From Bacteroidota bacterium (GTDB taxonomy: Bacteria; Bacteroidota; Bacteroidia; B-17B0; Aurantibacillaceae): a DNA stretch of 64,000 nucleotides. The stretch lies in assembly GCA_021155905.1 (NCBI GenBank), contig JAJNBG010000011.1, positions 1 through 64,000 on the forward strand. Reading direction: 5' to 3'. This document shows positions 53,363-61,996 of this stretch, in pieces. A program made the translations under genes and the position numbers. The notes under the pieces were generated by a model that had not been told where the DNA came from, did not search any database, and saw only the letters and a program-made list of their open reading frames with translations. Positions within the stretch are counted from its first letter, which is position 1. Each line of letters begins with the position of its first letter.

Positions 53363-54762
53363 TGTCACACCAGGGTTTCGATAGCACTTTTACGGAGTTT
53401 AAACAACAGTTTTATTCAAAAGCAGGTGATGCCTCTGCTTTTAATGTGCTTGATATAAACCTTTTGAAGGTTGTGTTAGACGGATTGAAAGTGCAATATA
53501 CCAGGAGAGGTAAAGCGGCTCACTATTTTGATCGGTCTATTTTAGTGACCTCTGCATTTTTTCTTGGTAAAATGATTCGGGATTTGAAAAAGAAGCCTTC
53601 GTTAAGATTGAAATTGAAGCGCATCGAGCAAGCTTCATTTTTAGTGGCTTTTTCGGACAGAACAGTGAAAGAAGAAGACAAAGAATTATCGGTGTATTTT
53701 CAAAAAATATTTGACACTTTTGGCCGAAGCAAATTCTGTTACCTCACAAAAAGCAATAATAGCATAGTAAATGCAGATCTGGATTTATCTGACCTGGTTT
53801 ATGACGCTGAGGCTTTTTCCGGATCCAATCTTAAATTGTATTCTGCATTAAAGCAATGGCTGAATAGTGATGTAATGAAAAGGATGTGGAATGAAGAAGA
53901 ACTGGAGAATATAAAAATTGCAACCCATTTGTTCTATTTTGATTATATAAAGATAGATTCATTTTTAAAGAAAAAGCCTTTTAAATCTACTTTGCTTATT
54001 TGCCATTATCACAATGAAGCATTTATTTACGCCTGTAAAAGTAATGGTTTATCGGTTAATGAACTGCAGCATGGCTTAATTGCAGAGGAAGATATTTTTT
54101 ATGTATTTCCATCACAAGTGTCAAAAATAGTAGACAGAGCTTTGTTTCCTGATAACGTACTTGTATATGGCAATTATTGGAAAAACGTTTTGTTGAAAGG
54201 AACAGAGTATGCTTCAGCACAGATTAAAATAGGCGGTAATTACCAATATGAAGCACGGATCTCATCAAACAGCAAGGTTCTTTCTGCTTATCCCGGACAA
54301 AAAATTATTTTAGTGACGACGCAATATTCAGCAGAAGAACATTTTATTGATTACGTTAACCGCCTGAGTCCAAAAATTGACCAGGGCTGGTTGATTTGCA
54401 TAAAACCGCATCCTGCCGAAAAGAAAGACCTTTATTCAAAACTTGAACAGCAGTTTAATAATGTAAAAGTTGTTGAAGGTAATATAGATGAGTGGATCGA
54501 ACGCTCAGAGTTTATCATAACTATTTTTTCAACCACCATTTTCGACGCTATCAAAAAAGGGAAAATGGCCTTTTCTTTGAATATTCCTTTGTATTCAGAT
54601 TATATAAACAGTCTGACGTCTTCAGGAATATCGCAGCTTTTAAATTTGGACGAAAATTCTGTTGAGAAATACGCATCTCTTCAAAAAAAGTCCAGAACGG
54701 CAACAGATTTCTATGACAGATTTGATAAAGAAGTATTTGAAGAAGTTCTATTAGGAAATTAA
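53362..54762 (+). CDS. Predicted GT-B-like transferase, unclassified
   Basis: This 466-residue protein has no membrane helix. Motifs visible are LLICHYHNEAFIYACKSNGL, NELQHGLIAEE, WLICIKPHPAEKKDLY and FIITIFSTTIFDAIKKGKMAF. The order QH-G / PHP / STT-x-x-DA resembles CDP-glycerol and capsule polysaccharide transferases and the protein at 33909-35390. It may transfer a nonulosonate or a phospho-polyol. It starts at ATG overlapping the upstream stop by one base. Confidence 0.68.
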   Translation: MSHQGFDSTFTEFKQQFYSKAGDASAFNVLDINLLKVVLDGLKVQYTRRGKAAHYFDRSILVTSAFFLGKMIRDLKKKPSLRLKLKRIEQASFLVAFSDRTVKEEDKELSVYFQKIFDTFGRSKFCYLTKSNNSIVNADLDLSDLVYDAEAFSGSNLKLYSALKQWLNSDVMKRMWNEEELENIKIATHLFYFDYIKIDSFLKKKPFKSTLLICHYHNEAFIYACKSNGLSVNELQHGLIAEEDIFYVFPSQVSKIVDRALFPDNVLVYGNYWKNVLLKGTEYASAQIKIGGNYQYEARISSNSKVLSAYPGQKIILVTTQYSAEEHFIDYVNRLSPKIDQGWLICIKPHPAEKKDLYSKLEQQFNNVKVVEGNIDEWIERSEFIITIFSTTIFDAIKKGKMAFSLNIPLYSDYINSLTSSGISQLLNLDENSVEKYASLQKKSRTATDFYDRFDKEVFEEVLLGN

Positions 54763-54765
54763 TCA

Positions 54766-56016
54766 TTGTCCACACAAAAACACATACTCGTTATCTCCTA
54801 TACCTTTCCGCCTTATCCGGGAATAGGAGGAAGACGTTGGTCGAAATTTGCGAAGTATCTGAAACGCAAAGGATATATAGTACACGTTATTTGTTCGGAG
54901 AATCCACACGAGAAAACGTCTGAATGGGTGAAAGACATTGAAGGTATTGATGTACATCGGTTACCACTCAATTATCCACAATCCCTTATACTTTTTCCCC
55001 AAACAATTTTTGGAAAGATCCAGTATAGATTGGATAAACTTATTGTACAATTAAGGTCAAAAGGTAATTATTATGACCGCGCTCTTTTTTGGAAGAAACA
55101 ATTAGCTGTTAAGGCCACCGACCTGATTAATAAATACGATATCAAAAATGTCATGGCAACCGGAGCGCCTTTTCATTTATTATCTCATACTGTGAAATTA
55201 AAAGAGGTGTTCCCGGATTTGAATGTCATCATTGATTTCAGGGATTTCTGGGCAAAGGACCTTTCTCTTTCGGCTCTTGGGGGTATGTCACCCAAAAGGG
55301 TTGCCAATGAAATTGAAATGGAAAGGAACACAGTTCAGCGAGCCAACCATATTCTCACGGTAGCGGACGAAATGACCAGTTATTTTGAAGCTATCTCAAA
55401 GAATAAAAATTGTCACACCATATTAAATGGATTTGATGAAGAAGATTTTATCTCTCTGAATGATATTCCGAAAGGTCAATCCGAAAAAATAAAGTTCGTT
55501 TATACCGGTAATTTATATAATGAGACTAATTATGTGTTTCTACCCTTTGCTGACGCATTGGCAAAATTAAAATCTGAAAACCAGGATCTGTATTCACAGG
55601 TGGAATTTAATTTTTATGGGACCTATCCAAAAGAGTATTTAGGTTTAGTGAAGAGCAGACATCTCGATGTTGTTACTTTTCATAACAGTATTCCTCTAAG
55701 CATGGCCTTGCAAAAAATCAATGACGCCGATTATTGTATGTTATTTTTAAACAACACCTATAGTTTTTCTTTGAGTACGAAATTTTGCGAGTACATTGCC
55801 TTGAAAAAGAAAATTGTTTTATTTTCTTCCGAGGGCAGAGCATCTGAGTTTATTAAGGAAAATAAACTGGGTTTTTGGATCGATCCGGCTGAAACTTATG
55901 CCTGCCTTTTGGATTTGATAAGAAACAAGGAACTGATGAGCTTTGAACTTTTAGAATTACGGGAGAAATTTTCTGTAAAAAACATCAGTTCGGAATTGGA
56001 AAAACTATTTGTATAG
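54766..56016 (+). CDS. GT4-family glycosyltransferase
   Basis: This 416-residue GT-B protein starts at TTG. The acceptor domain opens ILVISYTFPPYPGIGGRRWS with the Gly-rich loop. FVYTGNLYNETNY begins the donor domain, and SLSTKFCEYIALKKKIVLFS takes the place of the usual E-x7-E region. It resembles GT4 members such as WbuB-like fucosamine transferases in the opening motif. It is three bases from its upstream neighbour. Confidence 0.88.
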   Translation: MSTQKHILVISYTFPPYPGIGGRRWSKFAKYLKRKGYIVHVICSENPHEKTSEWVKDIEGIDVHRLPLNYPQSLILFPQTIFGKIQYRLDKLIVQLRSKGNYYDRALFWKKQLAVKATDLINKYDIKNVMATGAPFHLLSHTVKLKEVFPDLNVIIDFRDFWAKDLSLSALGGMSPKRVANEIEMERNTVQRANHILTVADEMTSYFEAISKNKNCHTILNGFDEEDFISLNDIPKGQSEKIKFVYTGNLYNETNYVFLPFADALAKLKSENQDLYSQVEFNFYGTYPKEYLGLVKSRHLDVVTFHNSIPLSMALQKINDADYCMLFLNNTYSFSLSTKFCEYIALKKKIVLFSSEGRASEFIKENKLGFWIDPAETYACLLDLIRNKELMSFELLELREKFSVKNISSELEKLFV

Positions 56017-56017
56017 A

Positions 56018-57115
56018 ATGAGAGACATGAAAAAATTATTAATAGTTGTTGGAACACGGCCTAATTTTATTAAAGTGACACAATTTAAAGCTCTGGCTAA
56101 TCAATTTCCTTCACTGGAAATAAAAATTGTTCATACCGGGCAGCATTATGATGATAAAATGGCGGATGTGTTTTTTAAGCAGTTCAAATTAACGCCTGAT
56201 TATTTTTTAAATATTGCCAATGGTTCGCCGAATTCCCAGATTGCCGAGATAATGGTTAAACTGGAGCAATTGATTAATGCCGAGTATAGGCCTGATATGA
56301 TGATTGTTGTGGGAGATGTTAATTCCACGTTAGCTGCTGCCATTACCGCCAATAAAATGAATATTAACCTGGCCCATATCGAAAGTGGTTTACGAAGTTT
56401 TGATGTAACGATGCCTGAAGAGCATAACCGTATTGTAACAGATAAACTGACGGATCTTTTTTTTGTCACAGAGCCAAGTGGTTATAACAATTTAAAGAAT
56501 GAAGGCATTCCTGAAGAACGAATCGTTTATTCAGGCAATACGATGATTGATACTCTGGTTGCTTTTAAGAACGAGATTGAAGTATCAGACATTATTGAGA
56601 GATTGAATATTCCTAAAGGAGGCTATGTGTTGATGACCATGCATCGTCCGGCGACGGTTGACAATGAAGAGGGGATAAGGAAGTTAGATGAGTTGGTTCA
56701 GGATTTACTAAAAAAATACAAAGTTATATTTCCTATTCATCCACGTACACTTAAAAGACTGGATGAATTTGGTCTGAAAGAACACTTTACTAACAATAAA
56801 AATCTGATACTCACCGAGCCTTTGGACTATTTTGCTTTTCAAAAGCTGATCAAATACAGTAAGTTTATTTTAACTGACAGTGGTGGTATTCAGGAGGAAT
56901 CTACGTTTGTTGGTATTCCCTGTTTAACTCTTCGTCCAAACACGGAGCGACCGGTAACTGTCACCGAGGGAACAAATGTATTAGTGCCTTTTGAATTAGA
57001 AGAGATCAGACGCTACATTGATGAAATTGAGAGTGGCACTTTTAAGAAAGGAGTGATTCCACGGTTTTGGGATGGAAAATCAACTCAACGAATCCTTGAA
57101 TTTTTAGCTAAATAG
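56018..57115 (+). CDS. wecB: UDP-N-acetylglucosamine 2-epimerase, non-hydrolysing
   Basis: ATG 56018 is chosen, just after the upstream TAG; ATG 56027 is equally possible. The roughly 365-residue enzyme shows VVGTRPNFIKVTQFKAL, HTGQHYDDKMADVFF, GDVNSTLAAAI, HIESGLRSFDVTMPEEHNR and LTDSGGIQEESTFVGIPCLT. It makes UDP-ManNAc from UDP-GlcNAc, which can serve as a donor or, after release, as precursor for a nonulosonate. No wecC (dehydrogenase) is in the window. Confidence 0.95.
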   Translation: MRDMKKLLIVVGTRPNFIKVTQFKALANQFPSLEIKIVHTGQHYDDKMADVFFKQFKLTPDYFLNIANGSPNSQIAEIMVKLEQLINAEYRPDMMIVVGDVNSTLAAAITANKMNINLAHIESGLRSFDVTMPEEHNRIVTDKLTDLFFVTEPSGYNNLKNEGIPEERIVYSGNTMIDTLVAFKNEIEVSDIIERLNIPKGGYVLMTMHRPATVDNEEGIRKLDELVQDLLKKYKVIFPIHPRTLKRLDEFGLKEHFTNNKNLILTEPLDYFAFQKLIKYSKFILTDSGGIQEESTFVGIPCLTLRPNTERPVTVTEGTNVLVPFELEEIRRYIDEIESGTFKKGVIPRFWDGKSTQRILEFLAK

Positions 57116-57116
57116 A

Positions 57117-58241
57117 TTGATTTTTTATTTGACATATAACGATTCTTATTCCGGTATCTACTCCAGCCAGGTAATAGATGTCGTGAAATTTTTGAATACC
57201 ACCCTTCAACAGAATGTTAAACTGGTAGCTTTTGTGTCATTAAGAAATTTTTTCGACCAGAAAACGAAAATCAAATCGGACTTTCCGGATGCTGTCGTTT
57301 TGCCAATGTTTCCTGGGGTTAAGAGATGGCGGAAAAATATTTTTTTATTGAGACTACTTTGTAAATTTAAAAGACCAACGACTATTATCGGCCGAAGTGT
57401 ACTCGCAACACAGTTGGCCGTCATGATAAAAAATTCCGGTACAATAAGAAATGTGGTATATGACGGAAGAGGTGCCATTACTGCCGAGTGGAAAGAGTAT
57501 GGTGTCATTAATGATCCTGATATGTTAAGAGAAATCTCTGAGCTGGAAACGGAAGCGGTTTTATTATCTGATGTTAGAATCGCTGTTTCGAACAAATTGG
57601 TTGAATATTGGCGGAGTGAATTTAATTATACCGGCGATGAACATGTGGTCATACCATGTACTTTGAATAAAGTATTTACAGAAGTTGTTATTTCAAACGA
57701 GGCAGTTGCCCGTTCAAGGGAAAAGCTAGGATTAATGCCGGATGATGTTGTTTTTGTTTACTCCGGATCTGTTGCCGGATGGCAATCATTTGATCTCCTT
57801 TACACATTTATTGCACCGATGTTGAGAAACGGAAGTAACCGGATTTTATTTTTGGCCGATAAAGATAAAAACATTGAAAAACTGAGTAAAGAATTTCCTG
57901 GAAAAGTAATCTGTAAAAAGGTGTCGGCGAAGGAAGTTCTACAATACTTACTTGCAGGCGATTATGGGTTATTGATCCGTGAAAAATCAGTTACCAATAA
58001 AGTCGCATCACCGGTGAAGTTTGCTGAGTATTTGTCCTGCGGCTTGCAGGTGATTATTTCGGATGAACTTGGTGACTATTCGGAATTTGTCGCTAAAAAT
58101 AGTTGCGGAAGCGTCCATTCAGGTTTTGTTACTGCAGTTAAAATCGGGTTAGATAAGAAACTGGAAAACCAGAAATTAGCTTATAAAAATTTCACGAAAG
58201 AAACGTTTGTTGAGGAGTATAGAAGAATAACAAATTGTTGA
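57117..58241 (+). CDS. Glycosyltransferase, GT4-like
   Basis: This 374-residue protein starts at TTG two bases after wecB. The N-terminal IFYLTYNDSYSGIYSSQVIDV replaces the more common Gly-rich loop. The donor half has VVFVYSGSVAGWQSFDLLYT and VASPVKFAEYLSCGLQVIIS, which fits a GT-B fold with Glu in the sugar-nucleotide pocket. It is the last cytosolic transferase of the operon. The donor is unknown. Confidence 0.82.
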   Translation: MIFYLTYNDSYSGIYSSQVIDVVKFLNTTLQQNVKLVAFVSLRNFFDQKTKIKSDFPDAVVLPMFPGVKRWRKNIFLLRLLCKFKRPTTIIGRSVLATQLAVMIKNSGTIRNVVYDGRGAITAEWKEYGVINDPDMLREISELETEAVLLSDVRIAVSNKLVEYWRSEFNYTGDEHVVIPCTLNKVFTEVVISNEAVARSREKLGLMPDDVVFVYSGSVAGWQSFDLLYTFIAPMLRNGSNRILFLADKDKNIEKLSKEFPGKVICKKVSAKEVLQYLLAGDYGLLIREKSVTNKVASPVKFAEYLSCGLQVIISDELGDYSEFVAKNSCGSVHSGFVTAVKIGLDKKLENQKLAYKNFTKETFVEEYRRITNC

Positions 58242-58259
58242 TGTTAAAATTGTAATTAT

Positions 58260-59333
58260 ATGTACGGGTACAGCCAACTGGCAAAAAAAAGGATATTTGG
58301 ATTGGATTTGGTAAGAAGTATTTCCGTGTGTGCGGTCGTGTTTGCGCATTCGGGTTATCAGTACATCATGGGATTTAGGTACGGGGTCATAGCCATTGAA
58401 TATTTTTTTGTAATGAGCGGCTTCCTTGTAGGTGAAATGCTTATCCGGGAATTTCACAATGGCGCTGATTTTAAACTACTGATGAATTTTTGGATCAAAC
58501 GCTGGTTCAGAACCCTGCCGCTTTATTACCTGATCCTGATTATAAAAATTATTCTCTCAAATCCTTTTATTGGTTTCAAAGTCTGGCCTTACTTTTTTTT
58601 CCTTCAAAATAACGTTGGTGGAATTGGTTTCTTTTCAGTAAGCTGGACACTCGTTATCGAAGAATGGTTTTATTTGATATTGCCATTGGTCATCTTTATA
58701 TTTTTCAGAAGCGGGATCCGGAAACATAAATTCATAATATTTACCATCGGGGTAATGGTTGCAGAAATTATTTTAAGGATGTTGTATGTGGCCTATAAAG
58801 ATGTGCCCTGGGGCGGTATTGTCGGTAGTTTTCCTTTCAGGTTTGATTCCTTTATGATCGGTGTGTTTGTCGCGTTTGTTAAAGTTGATTATCCGAAGCT
58901 TTTTCAAAAACTTTCCGGAAAATGGGTAGCTGCTTTTTTTCTTTTAGTGCTCATCGGTTACCTGGGTGTATTCAGTGCTTCAGAAGGTGGGCAATTGGCC
59001 TCCACTGTATACTGGACCCGAACCATTGGCTTTACAATCACGAGCGTTTTATTAGCACTTCAAATGCCCTTTTTGACAAACAGCATGTTTCTGAATGGGA
59101 TCAGTGAAAACAATCTATTTAAAAGGATTGTGACCTGGATTAGTTTATTATCCTACCCGATCTATTTAATTCATATGGATGTTTTCATGTATGTTGAGAA
59201 ATACATTCACATACCTTCACAAGCATTGCACCTTACGGTCTGTTACAGTATTATTACCCTTCTATCTTATCTGTTGATTGTTTTCTTCCATCAGCCGGTA
59301 ACAGAATCCAGGAAACGCTTCCTGCTTAAATAG
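58260..59333 (+). CDS. Acyltransferase-3 family membrane protein
   Basis: This 357-residue polytopic protein has the family opening IFGLDLVRSISVCAVVFAHS and FWIKRWFRTLPLYYLI. SVSWTLVIEEWFYLILPLVI carries the conserved Glu in IEE. It is the last gene of the plus-strand locus, and its stop codon lies inside a bidirectional terminator. It probably O-acylates the exported polymer. Confidence 0.92.
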   Translation: MYGYSQLAKKRIFGLDLVRSISVCAVVFAHSGYQYIMGFRYGVIAIEYFFVMSGFLVGEMLIREFHNGADFKLLMNFWIKRWFRTLPLYYLILIIKIILSNPFIGFKVWPYFFFLQNNVGGIGFFSVSWTLVIEEWFYLILPLVIFIFFRSGIRKHKFIIFTIGVMVAEIILRMLYVAYKDVPWGGIVGSFPFRFDSFMIGVFVAFVKVDYPKLFQKLSGKWVAAFFLLVLIGYLGVFSASEGGQLASTVYWTRTIGFTITSVLLALQMPFLTNSMFLNGISENNLFKRIVTWISLLSYPIYLIHMDVFMYVEKYIHIPSQALHLTVCYSIITLLSYLLIVFFHQPVTESRKRFLLK

Positions 59334-59356
59334 GGATTTCCTTCCCTATTCTTTTT
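59329..59356. terminator. Bidirectional terminator in a 12-base convergent gap
   Basis: The stem AATAGGG / CCCTATT with an eight-base loop is followed by CTTTTT. It contains the stop codon of the plus-strand acyltransferase and overlaps the stop of the minus-strand one. This closes the 40-kb operon. Confidence 0.75.
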
Positions 59357-60488
59357 CTCCCGATTTTACCGTAGTAAATTTTGATTTAAACCTGATGAAG
59401 GGCTCTTCTATGAATTTGTAGGACAGGCCTGAAACAAGTATTGTGAGAGATACACTCAAAGCATAAACTATGATGTTAAACAGAACTCCTGTTGTGGAGC
59501 TCAAATAGTGTTTTGAAAAATAAAGCACAAATGGTATGATCATGAGATGGTACATGTAAATCCCATAGGAAATCTTCCCTAAATAGTTGAATACCCTGTT
59601 TTCTAAATTTATTTTAACTGATCCGTTGGCTACATTAAGTATAATAACAAGAAACAACAGGGAATAGATAATGTGTATTCCATCCTGTAAAATGTCAGGA
59701 GTGAAAAATATTAATAGTGGAATCAGTAAGAGAGAAGAGTTAAGAATATATTTATTGTATGCAATCTTTAAAAGAGTGCTGTTAGAAAACATAAAGTATC
59801 CACCGATGCCACCGATAGCCATACATTCAAATTTAGACATAGCTACAAATCTTTTTAAAGGAACATACCAGTTACTTTGATAAAAGTAATTACCAAGAAA
59901 TAAGATTAATATTTTGAACAGAATAAGGCTTACAATAATTATAATCAGCGTTCTGACAACGTGTTTGGTTTTAGAAATAAGCCACGGCCATGCAAGGTAA
60001 AACTGTTCCTCTACACCTATTGACCAGGATTGACCAATATGAGGAACTGCAGGAAATAATGAGAATGCAAGATTTGGTAGTATTAACAGGTAGAGTAAAA
60101 GATTTGTATTAAAATTTTCAATAAAATCTTTTTGCAGATATGGAATATGAATGCCGGGAATCCGCGGAAGAATAAAAAATCCAAGGATCATAATCAGGTA
60201 ATACAGCGGCCAGATTCTCAGGATTCGCCTCATATAGAATTGCCTGATTTTTATCACGCCGCATTTGTCTTTTTCTACCAAAAGCAAATAGGTTATTAAA
60301 AAGCCGCTCAAAACAAAGAAAAACGATACCCCTAATCCACCCAGGTTGAATATGATTAAATTTTTCCAAATACCCTGGAGACCAAACATTTCTTTTAATA
60401 ACTCCACATGTGTTATTATAACAGCCAATGCAGCCAGAAATCGTAAGGCGTTTATTCCTGAAAAATAAATGATTTTTTCCGTTTTCAT
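59346..60488 (-). CDS. Acyltransferase-3 family membrane protein
   Basis: This 380-residue polytopic protein is on the opposite strand. It has YFSGINALRFLAALAVIITHVE, FYMRRILRIWPLYYLIMILG and IGQSWSIGVEEQFYLAWPWL with the family's VEEQ motif. It is OafA-like and has no SGNH domain. It lies outside the long operon and has its own promoter region, so its target could be the same surface glycan or another. Confidence 0.93.
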   Translation of the reverse strand: MKTEKIIYFSGINALRFLAALAVIITHVELLKEMFGLQGIWKNLIIFNLGGLGVSFFFVLSGFLITYLLLVEKDKCGVIKIRQFYMRRILRIWPLYYLIMILGFFILPRIPGIHIPYLQKDFIENFNTNLLLYLLILPNLAFSLFPAVPHIGQSWSIGVEEQFYLAWPWLISKTKHVVRTLIIIIVSLILFKILILFLGNYFYQSNWYVPLKRFVAMSKFECMAIGGIGGYFMFSNSTLLKIAYNKYILNSSLLLIPLLIFFTPDILQDGIHIIYSLLFLVIILNVANGSVKINLENRVFNYLGKISYGIYMYHLMIIPFVLYFSKHYLSSTTGVLFNIIVYALSVSLTILVSGLSYKFIEEPFIRFKSKFTTVKSGEKE

Positions 60489-60540
60489 TTAAGTGGGCAA
60501 ATGAACTGCTTGCTTAGTAAGTATAATGGTTTTAAAAACA

Positions 60541-60548
60541 CAAAATTA
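60541..60548 (-). promoter_or_regulatory. Candidate -7 box for the minus-strand acyltransferase
   Basis: On the minus strand TAATTTTG matches TAnnTTTG and is about 50 bases from the start codon. No good -33 box was seen. An AATGGT/ACCATT inverted repeat overlaps the site. Confidence 0.4.
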
Positions 60549-60600
60549 CCATTTTTATTAAGATTGTTAGTCACTCACTAGTAAATTAAAATTTCGGGTA

Positions 60601-60629
60601 TTGCTTTAATTAAAATATAGTTACCTTTA
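60601..60629 (+). promoter_or_regulatory. Candidate promoter for the O-antigen ligase-like gene
   Basis: TTG at 60601-60603, an 18-base spacer and TACCTTTA (seven of eight matches to TAnnTTTG) at 60622-60629 lie just before ATG 60638. This predicts a very short leader. Confidence 0.5.
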
Positions 60630-60637
60630 TCTATCGA

Positions 60638-61930
60638 ATGACAGAGCATATTCCATACATTGAACGCAGTAGAAAAAATTTCTGGATTGTATTGTTTATT
60701 TATATTTCGATCTTCATTAATTCTTTCGTTTTTTTTAAGGAACCTTTTGAGTTTTACCTGGGATATTTAATCTTTATTGTTTTATTGCCTGGTTTTATAT
60801 TACGGTACGGGTTCAATAAAAATTTATTTTTCATTTTTTTGATTTTATTAGTTACCGGTGTTTTTCATGTAATTGCAGGCAATAATACGTCCCAGCAGTT
60901 TCTTAAGGTTTTTGTCGGGTTATTTCTCTCTTACTTTTTCTATTATTATGTTATCCTGGAACTGGATTATGATATTGAGAGTTTATTCAAATGGTATCTC
61001 AAAGGATGTTATTTTGTTTCCTTAATTGGACTTTTTCAGTTTGTATCATACAGAATCGGATTCTATGCGGGTTATAACTACAGCTGGTTTTTAAATAAAT
61101 GGAGTTTTATACCCGGAGGTAATTTTGGGGTGCGTATCAATTCGATTTTTGCAGAGCCAACGCATCTAGGTTCGGTTTTATCCGCGGCCTTTTTTGTCGC
61201 ACTTTATAATATTATACGGTCTGAGACATATGGTTTAACCCGTATGCAAAGTATTGCCATTATTGTTGTATATGTGCTTTCTTTTTCGGGACTCGGCCAA
61301 ATGGGAATCTTCTTATCCTTTGTGTTTTTAGCGATCAGTTTTGGTTTGGTTCGTTACATTATTTTGCTGATCCCTGTGATGATTTTTTCGTATAATTTTT
61401 TATATAATAATGTCATTGAATTCAAGGAGAGAATTGACAGTACCTTTGGATTATTTATTGAAGGTGAGAAATTTGAATTGGGTAAAACTCATGGGTCGTC
61501 TTTCATTTTGTATAATAATTATCGTGTTGCCCTGGAAAATTTTAAAACAAATTTTTTATTTGGTACCGGAATCGGGTCGCATCCAACAGCTTTTGAAAGA
61601 TATTCGATTGCTAAGGATATTAAGGTATGGGGTTTTAATTTAAACTCAGCGGATGCGAATTCAATGCTTTTAAGATTAATTTCTGAGACAGGAATATTCG
61701 GCGTAGCGATCTTTTTAGTTATTATGGTAAAGTGTTATGTGAAGCGTGACATAAATCATTTGACCTACCATTGGCTGGTTAGTAACGGAATATTAATCAT
61801 GATTATACTTAACCTTTTTCGCCAGGGACATTACTTCCTGAATGGATTTCCCTTTTTCGTAATCCTTTATTACTACAATTCAGTTTCTTATAGAAATTCT
61901 CAGGAGTCCGCACTCATCCGGCAATTGTAA
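60638..61930 (+). CDS. O-antigen ligase/polymerase family membrane protein (WaaL/Wzy-like)
   Basis: This 430-residue polytopic protein has about eleven helices and a large periplasmic loop near residues 255-340. The loop contains KTHGSSFILYNNYRVALENF and FGTGIGSHPTAFERYS, a G-x-G-x-x-H pattern typical of the Wzy_C/ligase domain. A ligase role, joining the exported glycan to lipid A-core or another acceptor, fits the ABC-export layout better than a Wzy polymerase. The two cannot be told apart from the sequence alone. Confidence 0.85.
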   Translation: MTEHIPYIERSRKNFWIVLFIYISIFINSFVFFKEPFEFYLGYLIFIVLLPGFILRYGFNKNLFFIFLILLVTGVFHVIAGNNTSQQFLKVFVGLFLSYFFYYYVILELDYDIESLFKWYLKGCYFVSLIGLFQFVSYRIGFYAGYNYSWFLNKWSFIPGGNFGVRINSIFAEPTHLGSVLSAAFFVALYNIIRSETYGLTRMQSIAIIVVYVLSFSGLGQMGIFLSFVFLAISFGLVRYIILLIPVMIFSYNFLYNNVIEFKERIDSTFGLFIEGEKFELGKTHGSSFILYNNYRVALENFKTNFLFGTGIGSHPTAFERYSIAKDIKVWGFNLNSADANSMLLRLISETGIFGVAIFLVIMVKCYVKRDINHLTYHWLVSNGILIMIILNLFRQGHYFLNGFPFFVILYYYNSVSYRNSQESALIRQL

Positions 61931-61946
61931 TCCTATTGTTCGACAT

Positions 61947-61980
61947 AAAAAAAGAGTTCGTGACAACGAACCCTTTTTTT
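61947..61980. terminator. Bidirectional terminator between convergent genes
   Basis: The hairpin GTTCGT-GACA-ACGAAC is extended by A7/T7 flanks through one mismatched pair. It lies 17 bases after the ligase-like stop and before the C-terminus of the minus-strand T9SS protein. Confidence 0.82.
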
Positions 61981-61996
61981 ATTTTGTGGTGATGAA

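Noticed and set aside
60638..61930. Call as Wzy polymerase
   Set aside because: No Wzx is present and an ABC exporter is, so a ligase role is at least as likely. It is kept as ligase/polymerase.
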